From assembly GCF_010894455.1 (NCBI RefSeq), contig NZ_JAAIXY010000009.1:62001-126000 (forward strand): 64,000 nucleotides of DNA. The letters run 5' to 3'. Made by a program: the position numbers and the translations under genes. The notes under the pieces were generated by a model. The model saw nothing but the letters and a program-made list of their open reading frames with translations. It was not told the DNA's origin and ran no database searches. This stretch comes from Myxococcus eversor (lineage in GTDB: Bacteria; Myxococcota; Myxococcia; Myxococcales; Myxococcaceae). Shown piece by piece: positions 44,921-54,604 of this stretch (the first letter of the stretch is position 1; every line of letters starts with the position of its first letter).

Positions 44921-46306
44921 ATGGCGACACACGAGCGGATGGCGAGCGTCGATGCGCTGTGGTTCCACATGGAGGAGCCCGCGAATCTGATGATGATTAC
45001 GGCCGTGCTCTTCTTCGAGGGGCGGCTGGACTTCGAGCGGCTGCGCGACCACACCCGCACGCGTCTGGTGGACCGCTACCCGCGCTTCCGGCAGCGCGTG
45101 GTGCTGGGACGGCTGGGCGCTCCGCAGTGGGAGGAGGCGCAGGACTTCGACATGGATGCGCACCTGCTGCGTCTCCCCGTGCCCGCGCCTGGCGACCGCG
45201 CCGCGCAAGAGGCGCTCGTGAGCGAGTGGATGAGCACGCCGTTGGACCGCTCGCGGCCTCTGTGGCAGTTCCACGTGCTCGAGGGCGCGCAGGGCGGAGA
45301 CATCCTGCTGGCGCGGCTGCACCACTGCATCTCCGACGGCATCGCCCTGGCGCGCCTGCTGTTGTCTCTCACGGATGGCGAGGCGACGGACACCGAGGCT
45401 CCGCGTGAGCGCACGCGGACTCCGTCGAGCGGGCTGGAGCGGTGGATGCGTGGAGCGCGCGCGGTGGCGGGGACGGCGCGGACGGTGCTGCGCAAGGGCG
45501 CGGAGCTTGCGGCGGAGCCCATCCTGGCTGGAGACCTGGTGCGACAGGGGGCGCTCAGCGCGGCGGCGCTCGGCAAGCTGATGGTGATTTCACCGGACCC
45601 ACGCACGCCGCTGCGTGGACCGCTGGGGACGCAGAAGCGCGCGGCGTGGTCTTCGCCCATTCCCCTGGAGCGCGTGAAGGTGCTGGGCCGCGCGCTGGGC
45701 GGCACGGTGAACGACGTGCTGCTGGCGGTGCTGACGGGCGCGCTGCGGCGCTACCTGGCGTCCCGGAACGTTCCTCCCGAGGACCTGCATGCGCTCGTCC
45801 CGGTGAACCTGCGGCCCCTGGATGAGCCCATCCCTCGTGATTTGGGCAACCGCTTCGGCCTGGTGTTCCTGCGCCTGCCCGTGCACATCGAGGAGCCGCG
45901 ACGTCGGCTGGCGGAGCTGTCGCGGCGCATGGGCCTGGTGAAGAAGTCTCCGGAGGCGGTGGTGACGTTCGGCGCGCTGGGGTTGCTGGGGTACACGCCG
46001 GCACCGGTGGAGCGCGCGGTGGTGGATGCCTTCGGCATGAAGGCCTCGCTGGTGGCGACGAACGTGCCCGGCCCTCGACAGCCGGTGTCGCTGGCGGGGG
46101 TGACGCTGCGAGAGCTGACGTTCTGGGTGCCGCAGGCTGGGCACCTCGGGCTGGGCGTGAGCCTCTTCAGCTACGCGGGGCAGGTGACGATGGGCGTGGC
46201 CGCGGATGTCCTCCGCGTGCCCGACCCGCATGTGCTCATCCAGAACTTCCACGAGGAGCTGGATGCCCTGCACGAGTCCGCGATTCCGGGCGCGGGCGCG
46301 GCGTGA
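44921..46306 (+). CDS. Wax ester synthase / diacylglycerol acyltransferase (WS/DGAT)
   Basis: A 461-residue acyltransferase that makes wax esters or triacylglycerol at the inner membrane. The catalytic motif is HHCISDG (134-140), and it has WFHMEEPANLMMI at the start, SRPLWQFHVLEG, LVPVNLR and NVPGPRQPV, all typical of the family. The length matches the usual 450-475. Triacylglycerol storage matters for myxobacterial development, so a developmental role is plausible but not shown. The start at 44921 follows GAGGGGAGG. It converges on the NtrC regulator gene with only seven bases between stops. Confidence 0.92.
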   Translation: MATHERMASVDALWFHMEEPANLMMITAVLFFEGRLDFERLRDHTRTRLVDRYPRFRQRVVLGRLGAPQWEEAQDFDMDAHLLRLPVPAPGDRAAQEALVSEWMSTPLDRSRPLWQFHVLEGAQGGDILLARLHHCISDGIALARLLLSLTDGEATDTEAPRERTRTPSSGLERWMRGARAVAGTARTVLRKGAELAAEPILAGDLVRQGALSAAALGKLMVISPDPRTPLRGPLGTQKRAAWSSPIPLERVKVLGRALGGTVNDVLLAVLTGALRRYLASRNVPPEDLHALVPVNLRPLDEPIPRDLGNRFGLVFLRLPVHIEEPRRRLAELSRRMGLVKKSPEAVVTFGALGLLGYTPAPVERAVVDAFGMKASLVATNVPGPRQPVSLAGVTLRELTFWVPQAGHLGLGVSLFSYAGQVTMGVAADVLRVPDPHVLIQNFHEELDALHESAIPGAGAA

Positions 46307-46313
46307 GCCACGG

Positions 46314-47726
46314 CTACACCAGGCCGTGCTCCTCCAGCTTGTTGTAGAGCGTCCGGCGGCTGATGCCGAGCAGCCGCGCCGCCAGCGTGCGGTTGTCTCC
46401 CGCGCGCCGCAGGGCATCGACGAGGGCCTGTCGCTCGGTGTCCTTGCGCTGGGACTCCAGCGTGCGGCCAGAGTCGGTGCCCGCGGGCTGCGCGCTCGCA
46501 ACCGAGTGGGGCCCGGCCGGAGTGCCCTGGGCGGGCGTGAGGACAGGGGTGGTGAGGCCAGGCTGGCGGGCCAGCTCGCGTGAGACGTCTTCGCCCGTCA
46601 GCGTCTGTCCGTCCGAGAGCACCACCAGTCGCTCCAGGAAGTTCTGGAGCTGGCGCACGTTGCCCGGCCAGGGCTGGGCCTGGATTACCGCGAGCCCGTC
46701 GGCGGTGAGCGTGAAGGGTGGCTTCCCATTCGTCCTCGCGTGGACGTCCAGGAAGTGTCGGGCCAGGGGTTCGATATCCTCGGGCCGCTCGCGCAGGGCG
46801 GGCAGCCACAGCGGCACCACGTTGAGGCGGTAGAAGAGGTCCTCGCGGAAGCGTCCCGCCTTCACCAGGTCCTCGAGCGGCTGGTGCGTGGCGGCCACGA
46901 AGCGGACGTCCACCTTCACCGTCTGCGTGCCTCCCAGCCGCTCCAACTCGCGCTCCTGGATGACTCGCAGCAGCTTCACCTGCACGGCGAGGGAGATGTC
47001 TCCCACTTCGTCCAGGAACAACGTGCCGCCATGGGCCAGCTCCACCCGGCCGGGCTTGCGCGTGGCGGCGCCGGTGAACGCGCCCTTCTCGTAGCCGAAC
47101 AGCTCGCTCTCCAGCAACGTGTCAGGGAGCGCGGCGCAGTGCAGCTTCACGAAGGGGCCCGCGTGGCGCGGACTGCCGTCGTGCACCGCCTTCGCCGCCA
47201 GCTCCTTGCCCGTGCCGGACTCGCCGCGCAGCAGCACGGTGGCCATGCCCGTGGCCGCCTTCGCCAGCAGCGCCTGGGCCTCCGCCATCTTCCGGCTGCC
47301 TCCGACGAAGGCGCTCGGCGTGCGCAGCGGCTCGTTCGCTGCTTCTCCCTGCGCGCGCAGCAGCGCCTTGCGGATGGTGAAGAGAATCTCCTCGCGGTCG
47401 AAGGGCTTGAGCACGAAGTCCGCCGCGCCCGCCTTCATCGCCTCCACCGCCAGCGGCACGGTGCCATGCGCGGTGAGCAGGATGACGGGGACGTCGGGCC
47501 AGCCCCGAGCCACCTCGGTCAGGAGCTGCATCCCGTCCATGCCCGGCATGCGCACGTCGCTGACGACGACGTCCACGGGCTTGCGCTCCAGCATCGCGAG
47601 CGCTTCCTTCCCGTCACGTGCCGCGTGGGTCGTCAGCCCCGCCTGGGACAGCAACGCGCCCAGCACCTTGGCCACCGCCGGGTCGTCGTCCACCAGCAGC
47701 ACGGTCCCCTTCAACGACTCGCTCAC
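46314..47726 (-). CDS. NtrC-family sigma-54 response regulator
   Basis: A 470-residue enhancer-binding protein. The receiver domain (1-125) has D57 as phosphoacceptor ([10 protein letters not shown]) with DDD at 13-15. The AAA+ domain (about 140-370) has GESGTGKE (Walker A), [13 protein letters not shown] (sigma-54 contact loop), [12 protein letters not shown] (Walker B) and the arginine finger region [10 protein letters not shown] Pro/Ser/Thr-rich linker leads to a Fis-type helix-turn-helix ([19 protein letters not shown]). It activates sigma-54 promoters after phosphorylation by the kinase encoded just upstream, whose stop overlaps its GTG start (GTGA). Confidence 0.94.
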   Translation of the reverse strand: MSESLKGTVLLVDDDPAVAKVLGALLSQAGLTTHAARDGKEALAMLERKPVDVVVSDVRMPGMDGMQLLTEVARGWPDVPVILLTAHGTVPLAVEAMKAGAADFVLKPFDREEILFTIRKALLRAQGEAANEPLRTPSAFVGGSRKMAEAQALLAKAATGMATVLLRGESGTGKELAAKAVHDGSPRHAGPFVKLHCAALPDTLLESELFGYEKGAFTGAATRKPGRVELAHGGTLFLDEVGDISLAVQVKLLRVIQERELERLGGTQTVKVDVRFVAATHQPLEDLVKAGRFREDLFYRLNVVPLWLPALRERPEDIEPLARHFLDVHARTNGKPPFTLTADGLAVIQAQPWPGNVRQLQNFLERLVVLSDGQTLTGEDVSRELARQPGLTTPVLTPAQGTPAGPHSVASAQPAGTDSGRTLESQRKDTERQALVDALRRAGDNRTLAARLLGISRRTLYNKLEEHGLV

Positions 47727-49264
47727 GCGGCTTCTCCTTCAGACCCACTTCCGACCCGCCGGACGTCCATCGGCAGGCTCAGGCGCACCACCGTACCGTG
47801 CCCCTCTCGGCTTGTCAGACTCACCGTGCCTCCATGTGCCTCCACCACCCGCCGCACGAAGGCCAGCCCCAGTCCGCTGCCCGCCGCCTTGGTGGTGAAG
47901 AAGTCGTCGAAGGCGCGCTCCCGCGTGCGCGCGTCCATGCCTTCACCGGTGTCCTCTACCTCCACCGCCACGGCGAGGCCGTCCCGCAGGGTGCGCACCG
48001 TGAGGGTTCCACCCCCGGGCATGGCCTCCACGCCGTTTCGCACCAGGTTCTCCACCGCGTTGGCCAGCAGGTCGGCGTCCCCCGAGCAGGGGGGCAGGTC
48101 CGCCTCCAGCGCGCGGACGATGGAGACCTGGCCTGGGCTCGCGAAGGACTGGAGGGAGAGGACTCCTTCCACCAGTCGCCCCAGGTCCACGGGGCGGGGG
48201 AGGGGCTCCACGCGCGCGAGCCGCTGGTAGGTGTCCACCACCCGTCCGAGTCGCTCCACCTGCTCCAGCATCAGGTCCAGGAACTCGCCGTGGGTGGCCG
48301 AGGACTGGCCTCGGGTGTGTTCTTCCTTGAGGTACTGCGCGGCGCCCTTGAGCGCGGCGATGGGGTTCTTCAGGTCATGCGCCATCTGCGCGGAGAAGCG
48401 GCCCAGCGTGGCCAGGCGCTCCATGCGCTCGCTGCGGGTGACGTATGCGGTGACGCCTCGGCGCGTGGCCGCGAGCAGCGCGAAGGTGATGGCGGTGGTG
48501 AAGACGACGAGGGCGCCCACCTGCGCGGCGAAGAGGCGGAAGACGGTGAGGTAGGCCAGCACGCCCACGCCGGCCAGGGTGGCCGCGTGCAGCGCCATGC
48601 GCGGAGCGCCTTCGCCCAGGTCTCGACCGAAGAGTCCGAAGCGCAGAGACGCCGTGGCCATGACGGGCAGGCCCAGCAGCGTGCCCAGCGTGCCCAGTCG
48701 AGGCACCTGTCGCAGGCCCAGCTCCACCGCGAGCTCCGTCAGCAGCAGGGCGACGAGCAGCGTCAGGCCGAGCACGATGAGCCCCGCGCGGGCGCGCTCA
48801 TCGGGGTGTCGTGCGTCGCGCAGGTGAAGGGCGAGCAGCGCGAAGGCGGCACCGAGGGGCGGGGCCACCAGCACGGTGACGAAGATGCCGAAGCGCAGCG
48901 TCAGCAGCCGGGCGGCCAGCGTGGGCGCACCGAGGGCGGCGAGCATCGCCATCGCCAGCGCGCCGAAGACGGCATAGGTGCCGAACATGGCCCAGGCCGA
49001 GCGCCGCCGTCGTCCCACGAAGGCGAGGGCGAAGTGCAGGGTGCAGGGCACCGTCATCAGCGCGGCGGCGAAGCCCACCTGCCTCCAGCCCGGCTCACCC
49101 GAGCGCTCCAGGCCGAAGCCGGTGAAGTTCCAGGTGGAGAGGGCGATGGACAGCAGGGACAGCGGGAGCGCCAGCGGACTGCGGCCGATGCGCGCCAGCG
49201 CCAGTCCCGCGAGCGCGAGCTGGCCGGCACAGGCGATGATGTTGATCCACATCCCGCTCGTCAT
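47723..49264 (-). CDS. Membrane sensor histidine kinase, partner of the NtrC regulator
   Basis: A 513-residue kinase. The N-terminal 250 residues contain seven or so hydrophobic helices (like the 7TM sensor types), with no periplasmic domain of size. The kinase core has the H-box AHDLKNPIAAL, N-box LLANAVENLVRNGVEA, G1-box VEDTGEGM, F-box FDDFFTTKAAG and G2-box GSGLGLAFV. It phosphorylates the co-encoded NtrC regulator; the genes overlap by four bases. The signal is unknown, but the many helices suggest a membrane-borne cue. The ATG at 49264 has AGGG six bases upstream. Confidence 0.93.
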   Translation of the reverse strand: MTSGMWINIIACAGQLALAGLALARIGRSPLALPLSLLSIALSTWNFTGFGLERSGEPGWRQVGFAAALMTVPCTLHFALAFVGRRRRSAWAMFGTYAVFGALAMAMLAALGAPTLAARLLTLRFGIFVTVLVAPPLGAAFALLALHLRDARHPDERARAGLIVLGLTLLVALLLTELAVELGLRQVPRLGTLGTLLGLPVMATASLRFGLFGRDLGEGAPRMALHAATLAGVGVLAYLTVFRLFAAQVGALVVFTTAITFALLAATRRGVTAYVTRSERMERLATLGRFSAQMAHDLKNPIAALKGAAQYLKEEHTRGQSSATHGEFLDLMLEQVERLGRVVDTYQRLARVEPLPRPVDLGRLVEGVLSLQSFASPGQVSIVRALEADLPPCSGDADLLANAVENLVRNGVEAMPGGGTLTVRTLRDGLAVAVEVEDTGEGMDARTRERAFDDFFTTKAAGSGLGLAFVRRVVEAHGGTVSLTSREGHGTVVRLSLPMDVRRVGSGSEGEAA

Positions 49265-49518
49265 GGCGTTCCCTGTCGTGCCGGTGTCACGCGCGCCAGC
49301 ATAGTCCGGGACGACGCTCGGCTCTGAGCGGTCAAGCGTCCTTGCTCCGAGTCGATTCCAGCTTCGTCGCGGGTGTGGGGCCACCCGAGCAGGCCCAGGC
49401 AAGCGGCGGCGGCGAGGTCTGCTCCCAGATGGAGTCCGGCACGAGCGTGCGGTGCTCTTCCCTCAAGAGGGGCATGGCTCCAGTTGCTCGCCAGATTTCG
49501 CAGGCACTCTTGCTTAGG

Positions 49519-49929
49519 ATGACTGTCATCGTGACTGACGAGAATCCCCTTCGTATCGCGTCCGAACTCGCCCAAGCAGGAAGGACAGCCGGGGCCATCG
49601 CTTGTCTGGAGTCCGCGCTGGCTCGCACCCGGTCGAACAAGGAACGGCCAGCCAACGTATCCACTTTGGCCAGAACAGCGGGACTCCACTGCGAGGCATC
49701 CGGGAGCCTTTCGCAGGCAGCGCTCTACTACGAAGAAGCAATTGCCAACGCGGAGCCCGAGCCACTCCTGTTGCTCGCCCTGGCGAGCGTCCGTTGGCGG
49801 TCCGGTGAAGCAGACCCTGCGCGCTCGTGCCTGGCGCGAGCCGAAGCCCTGGCTCAGTCATCCGCTGATGCTGATGCCTTGAAGATGGTCACCAATCTCC
49901 GCGCGGAGTGGGCGAGCGAGGACAATTGA
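49519..49929 (+). CDS. Small TPR-like protein
   Basis: A 136-residue helical protein made of TPR-like pairs (LRIASELAQAGRTAGAIACL, SLSQAALYYEEAIANAEP and SGEADPARSCLARAEALA). It lacks a signal peptide, so it is cytoplasmic; TPRs bind partner proteins, here unknown. The start is uncertain: ATG at 49519 or GTG at 49531, which is better spaced from TTAGGA. Third-base G/C is lower than in neighbours, suggesting a weakly expressed or recently acquired gene. It diverges from the kinase gene. Confidence 0.6.
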   Translation: MTVIVTDENPLRIASELAQAGRTAGAIACLESALARTRSNKERPANVSTLARTAGLHCEASGSLSQAALYYEEAIANAEPEPLLLLALASVRWRSGEADPARSCLARAEALAQSSADADALKMVTNLRAEWASEDN

Positions 49930-49955
49930 GCAGCTCTCGCATCGAGCGAATCCTC

Positions 49956-49974
49956 AGGCGGTTGATGACCGCCT
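49956..49974. terminator. Bidirectional terminator hairpin
   Basis: AGGCGGT and ACCGCCT pair perfectly over seven bases around a TGATG loop, between the convergent TPR gene and the MshEN/HEAT gene. Confidence 0.55.
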
Positions 49975-50045
49975 TCGGGTAGAGCCCCTTCGCGTCGGGA
50001 GCGGTCGGGCTCGCTTCACTGCCCAGGTCTGACGCCGTGAGTTCT

Positions 50046-53000
50046 CTAGAGCATGCCGAGCCGGCGCGCGTTGGCCGGGTCCACCGCCGCGGCTTCCCAG
50101 CGACGGGCGGCCACTTCACGCTCCGACTCGGGTGCGTCCGCGTAGTAGCCGAGCGTGTCGTTCAGCGCGCGGCTCAGCTCCTCGATGGCGGCGAGCCGCA
50201 CGTCGAGCTCACGGTGTCGCAAGGCGGTGATGAGCCAGTCCGCGCGGCGCCGGCTGCGGTTCTCCATCCACCACGTGGCCCACTGCTTCGGGCTGAGACC
50301 CAGCGGCATGCGCGTCACCTCGCGCAGTGCTTCCGCCGCGGCCTGGGCGCACATCTCGTCGTCGCTGCTCGTGAGCTGGATGAGGCCCTCGACGGCCTCG
50401 CGGTCATGCAGCGTGCCCAGCGCCCTTGCGGCCAGCGCGCGACGCATCATGTCCTTGCTGCTCAGCTCCTGACGCAGCTCCCGCAGCGCCGAATCCAACC
50501 GGGGCAACTGCTTGAGCGCGGCGGCGGCCACGCGCGCGGCGCTGGAGATGTCCGGCTCCAGGTCGAACAGCCCACGCAGCACTCCATCCACCAGCTCCAC
50601 GTAGGGCAGATTGCCCGCCGTGAGCAGCGCGAAGTAGCGCGTGTCCGGGTCCTGCGAATCCAGCAGCGGCGACAGGGCCTGCGCAGCCGGCCGACCCAGA
50701 CGCGACATCGCGGCGGGAATCGGTCCCAACTCGTCCGCCTCGGGCAGCTCGACGACGGGCAGCCGGCTCCATGCCGTGGGGCCGGGGAAGTGCTGCGCCA
50801 GCACGCGGGCACTGGCCTCGGGCGAGCGCGCCAGTTCCACCATCGCGTTGGAGCGCTGCGCGGCGTCCGGCCCCGTGAGTCGGCGCAGCAGCGGCGCGAA
50901 GTCCGGAGGCGGGCGCTCTTCCTGCGACTGCGCGCGCGGCGGCAGCGCGGCGGCGCGACCGATGGTCCCGGAGGTGCCTCGGCCGAAGAAGGGGCCCCAG
51001 CCCAGTCCCGCGACGACGGCGGGCGCGGGGACGGGAGCGGACGCGACAGGCACGTCCACGTCGATGGAGATGTCCTCTTCCGGCGCGCGCGGCTCGGTGA
51101 CGCGCTGCTTGCGGAACAGGATGAGCTCCTGGAAGGCCGAGGACAGGTCCTGGCAGAACAGGATGTAGTCCGACAGCCGGCGCTGGCTCATCGGCTTCTG
51201 TCCGCAGTCACCGTAGAGGATGGCCACCAGCCGGCCCTTCACCTCCACCGGGTACAGGAAGACGGTGCGCGGCGTCTGGCGGCCGAACAGCTCCAGGTAG
51301 TGCCGCGTGAGCGCGTCCGGAGGCAGCGGGCCCGCGTAGCTGCCTCGCGTCACCGCCACGGTGCGGAAGACGCTGCTCGCGTCGAGCGGCACGGACACCT
51401 GGGCCAGTCCCTCGCCCGTCATTCCCTCGCCACGGCCGTCCCAGCCCACCGCCGCGCCACGCATCACCGCGAACGCCGCCACGTAGTCGAACGTGCGCCG
51501 GCCGAAGCGCAGCGCCACGTCCATCAGCTTGTCGCGGTCCTTGGTGGACTCCTTCAACGCCGCTCGCGCCTGCGCCAGCGTCCAATCCGGAACCTCCTGC
51601 GAGGCGGGCGACACGACAGGCCGGGCTTCCGGCTCGGCTGGACGCGCGCGTGTCGGAGCGGGCGGCGCCTTGTTCGGATTGGGGAAGACGATGAACGCGG
51701 GCTCACTCGAGCGCGGCGGTTGCATCGGGACAGGGGGCACGTCCGGGCGCGTTCCCGACAGCGGAGAACCGAAGCGGAGCGTGGGCGGCGGCAGCGCGTC
51801 AGCCGCTGACGGCTGCGCGGGAGGACCCGGAGGCCAGACCTGGGGCGCGGTGCCGGGCTGCACGGGCGGCGCCGGGGGCCACACCTGCGGCGCTCCCGTC
51901 TGCGCTCCAGTGGGACGCGCGGCGGGCGTCGTCGCGGGGCGGGCTCCAGGCTGTGCGCCATTGGGCGGCGTCGTCGCAGGAGCGGCGGGACGGGACGCGG
52001 TGTCGGTGGGGCGCGACGGAAGCTGCGTGACGTCGACCGGACGTGACGCGGGCTGCGCGGTGGGCGGCAGACCTCCGGACGGGGCTCCCTGTGGCGTAGC
52101 GGGCGCGGCTCGCGTGGAGGCGGTCTCGGCGGCTCGGGCCGGTGGCGCGACAGAGGGGTGCGCGACGGGCGCGCTCGCCGGAGTACCTCGCGGCGCGACA
52201 GCGGGCTGCGCGACGGGCGCGCTCGCCGGAGTGCCTCGCGGCGCGGGCTGTGAGGCGGGCGGCGTGGCGGTGAGGACGGGCGGCTGGGCCGGGCGGGTGT
52301 CCGGCCTCGACGGCGTCGACGTCACGATGGGCGGCGGTGGCGGACGCGACGGCGGCTGAGCAGCGGCGGGCGCGGCGGAGCGCTCGGAGGCCGGCATGTT
52401 CAGGCGCAGCGGCGCGCGAACGAAGGCGGGCGGCGGCGCGGACGCCGTATCGGGCGGAGGCGGCGGAGGGGGCCGCTGGGGCGCGGCCACCGCATCGGGC
52501 GGAGGTGGCGGAGGCGGCCTCTGGGACTCGGGCGGCTCCTTCGGCGCGGGTCGGGCCTCGCTGACCAGGGGCTCCCTCGCCACGGAGCGCGCCAGTCGCT
52601 CCACCATCTCCACCGTGAGGGACGACTCATCGGGCGGAGGCGGAGGAGGAGGGGTAATCGGGAGCTGCTTCTCCGGGTCCAGCGCGGCGACAAGCTGGAT
52701 GAAGCGCGGCGACAGGGGCTGGCGGTAGATGGTGGAGATCCACTCGCGGATCCTCACCTCGGCGGCCACCCACAGCTCCAGCGGCCGGCCCAGCAGGAAG
52801 CCGACCTCGTCCAGCTCCTTCTTCGGCACCGGATACGCGCAGGCGACGTGCAGCGTCTGCCCATCCAGCGAGAGCGGCACCACGCTGAGCCGCTCTGCGA
52901 TTTTCGGGGGGATGAAGGAGGCGACCTCGGCGTTCGGCTCGAAGTCGACCAGGTTCACCGCCCGGAAGCCCGCGACGTCACCGAGCAACGCGAGCACATC

Positions 53001-53141
53001 CGTCTCGCTCGCGAGGCCCTGCTCCAGCAACACCGTGTCCAGGTGCCCGCCCTGCGCCTGCTGGTGTCGCAACAACTCTCCCGCCTTCTCCTGGGAAAGG
53101 AGCATGCGGGAGACGAGGAGTTGAGCGAGGCGGGCGGGCAT
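50046..53141 (-). CDS. MshEN / GAF-like / HEAT-repeat protein with a long Pro-rich linker
   Basis: A 1031-residue protein. Residues 1-145 are a MshEN/GspE-N domain (LLVSRMLLSQEKAGELLRHQ, VNLVDFEPNAEVASFIPPKI), which in pilus and secretion ATPases binds cyclic di-GMP. About 340 residues of Pro/Ala-rich linker follow, with a few short repeats such as ASAPVAQPAV. The part at about 505-650 is GAF-like (LMDVALRFGRRTFDYVAAFA, VFLYPVEVKGRLVAILYGD). The last 280 residues are HEAT-type repeats (RSNAMVELARSPEASARVLA, DTRYFALLTAGNLPYVELVD). The secretion ATPase itself is missing, so it may be a scaffold or signal reader rather than a motor. The ATG at 53141 fits the domain start. Confidence 0.72.
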   Translation of the reverse strand: MPARLAQLLVSRMLLSQEKAGELLRHQQAQGGHLDTVLLEQGLASETDVLALLGDVAGFRAVNLVDFEPNAEVASFIPPKIAERLSVVPLSLDGQTLHVACAYPVPKKELDEVGFLLGRPLELWVAAEVRIREWISTIYRQPLSPRFIQLVAALDPEKQLPITPPPPPPPDESSLTVEMVERLARSVAREPLVSEARPAPKEPPESQRPPPPPPPDAVAAPQRPPPPPPPDTASAPPPAFVRAPLRLNMPASERSAAPAAAQPPSRPPPPPIVTSTPSRPDTRPAQPPVLTATPPASQPAPRGTPASAPVAQPAVAPRGTPASAPVAHPSVAPPARAAETASTRAAPATPQGAPSGGLPPTAQPASRPVDVTQLPSRPTDTASRPAAPATTPPNGAQPGARPATTPAARPTGAQTGAPQVWPPAPPVQPGTAPQVWPPGPPAQPSAADALPPPTLRFGSPLSGTRPDVPPVPMQPPRSSEPAFIVFPNPNKAPPAPTRARPAEPEARPVVSPASQEVPDWTLAQARAALKESTKDRDKLMDVALRFGRRTFDYVAAFAVMRGAAVGWDGRGEGMTGEGLAQVSVPLDASSVFRTVAVTRGSYAGPLPPDALTRHYLELFGRQTPRTVFLYPVEVKGRLVAILYGDCGQKPMSQRRLSDYILFCQDLSSAFQELILFRKQRVTEPRAPEEDISIDVDVPVASAPVPAPAVVAGLGWGPFFGRGTSGTIGRAAALPPRAQSQEERPPPDFAPLLRRLTGPDAAQRSNAMVELARSPEASARVLAQHFPGPTAWSRLPVVELPEADELGPIPAAMSRLGRPAAQALSPLLDSQDPDTRYFALLTAGNLPYVELVDGVLRGLFDLEPDISSAARVAAAALKQLPRLDSALRELRQELSSKDMMRRALAARALGTLHDREAVEGLIQLTSSDDEMCAQAAAEALREVTRMPLGLSPKQWATWWMENRSRRRADWLITALRHRELDVRLAAIEELSRALNDTLGYYADAPESEREVAARRWEAAAVDPANARRLGML

Positions 53142-53192
53142 GTAGGCGCGGCATCTTACGGCCGCGGCCGCAAGGCACAATGAAGCGGTGGG

Positions 53193-54485
53193 TCAGCTCG
53201 GTTGAACGACGAAGGTGGACGTCAGCTTGTCATGGAGCGTCTGTCCACGGCGATCAAACAGCGCCATCCAGAATCCACCGAGGAACAGGACGAAGGAGAC
53301 GCTGGCGAGCAGCGCCCGCACGATGGCCCGACCCGGAGCGGGAGCCAGTCCGTGCGTGTCCACCAGGCGAAGTCCCAGGAGCAGCCGGCCCAGCGTGCGT
53401 CCGTTCCAGAGGAAGGCCGCCACGGCGCAGTACACGAGCGCCAGGATCAGCACCAGGAAAAAGCCCGGCAGCAGCACGGTGTGCAACGCCCGCAACCACG
53501 CGACGAAGCCGTCCAGACCCGACAGGCCCGCGGTGGGAGCCTTCATCCCCGTCACCGACGAGGCGAGGGTGATGTACAGCGCCGCCACGCCAGCGATGGC
53601 CGCCGTGTCGATGGAGAACGACAGCAGCCGGCGCCACAGCGACGCGGGGCGCGCGCTCACCTCGGTCACCCCCGGCTGGGCCGCGGCACGGACGGCCGAC
53701 TGCGGACGGGGCTTCTCCGCGCGAGGAGGCGCGCTCGCCGCCATCACCGGGAGCCCGGGCAGGGTGTCCACGGACTCCAGGGGAGGAAGGTTGACGGGGG
53801 CCGCGGCGGGGGACTCCATCCGGGGAAGACCGGGGGCGGGTGCCGCCGTCTCCATCCGGGGCAGTCCGGGCGCGGGAGTCGCCGGGGACTCCATCCGAGG
53901 CAGGCCGGGCGCCGGGGACTCCATCCGGGGCAGTCCGGGAGCCGGAGCCGCCACACCGGGCCTGGGAGGCGCCGCCTGGGCGCGCATCGGAGGAGGCGTG
54001 CCGTACGCGGGCGTCATGGGGGACATGGACTGCTGGGCCGGGGCCGGCGGGGGCGGCAGGTCCGCGGCGAAGGCGCCACCTCCCTGGGCCCACGAGGGCT
54101 GGGCGGCGGGCGGGGCCGGCGGAGCGGCACGAGGCGCGACCCCCGGGTGCGCGGCGGGCGCGGGCCGGTGGGCGGGCGTCATGCCCGGAGGCGTGGGCCG
54201 CTTGACGCCCGGCTGCTGTTGCGGAGGCGCGACGCGGGGCGCCACGGGCGGCGGGAGCGGGCCGGCGAGCGGTGCCACGGACGGCGGCGCCATGGGCTCG
54301 ACGAAGTCGTGGTCCTTGAGCGTGGGCGCTTCGTCACGCTCGGCGGCTCGGCGGTCGATGCGGAGGTCGCGGTCCAGCAGGCTCGGCACCGCGGGGACCG
54401 CGGGCGGGCGCGCCCTGGCGGTGGCGCAGGCGGGGCACTCTCCGACGGGCGGCAGCATGGCACCGCACTTCATGCACTTGGACAA
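53193..54485 (-). CDS. Zinc-ribbon and RDD-domain membrane protein with PAPGLPRME repeats
   Basis: A 430-residue protein. It starts with a zinc-ribbon-like knuckle (KCMKCGAMLPPVGECPAC), then about 250 residues of Pro-rich linker including four APGLPRME repeats. The C-terminal RDD domain is embedded in the membrane (LWRRLLSFSIDTAAIAG with the R and ID of the motif, further helices, and LLLGLRLVDTHG). RDD proteins are common small membrane proteins, some linked to Na+/H+ antiport. The start is best placed at a TTG (54483-54485) six bases after GGAGGAG; an ATG at 54518 lacks a binding site. Placement next to the MshEN/HEAT gene suggests a shared pathway, not shown. Confidence 0.75.
   Translation of the reverse strand: MSKCMKCGAMLPPVGECPACATARARPPAVPAVPSLLDRDLRIDRRAAERDEAPTLKDHDFVEPMAPPSVAPLAGPLPPPVAPRVAPPQQQPGVKRPTPPGMTPAHRPAPAAHPGVAPRAAPPAPPAAQPSWAQGGGAFAADLPPPPAPAQQSMSPMTPAYGTPPPMRAQAAPPRPGVAAPAPGLPRMESPAPGLPRMESPATPAPGLPRMETAAPAPGLPRMESPAAAPVNLPPLESVDTLPGLPVMAASAPPRAEKPRPQSAVRAAAQPGVTEVSARPASLWRRLLSFSIDTAAIAGVAALYITLASSVTGMKAPTAGLSGLDGFVAWLRALHTVLLPGFFLVLILALVYCAVAAFLWNGRTLGRLLLGLRLVDTHGLAPAPGRAIVRALLASVSFVLFLGGFWMALFDRRGQTLHDKLTSTFVVQPS
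53806..53948 (-). repeat. Four in-frame PAPGLPRME repeats
   Basis: Four near-identical units encode APGLPRME(S/T) with short Ala/Pro spacers in the linker of the RDD protein. Likely slippage or recombination products; their sharp similarity at the DNA level means copy number may vary between strains. Confidence 0.65.
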
Positions 54486-54604
54486 CGGACTCCTCCGGGC
54501 TGACAACGGCGATGCCATGAAAAGGCGTTCGCACGCGAGGAGCAAGAAAAGTGGCGAGCCCCCGAGGTCCCTTGGTCGAGGAACCGTCAGGGGCTCGTCA
54601 ACGC

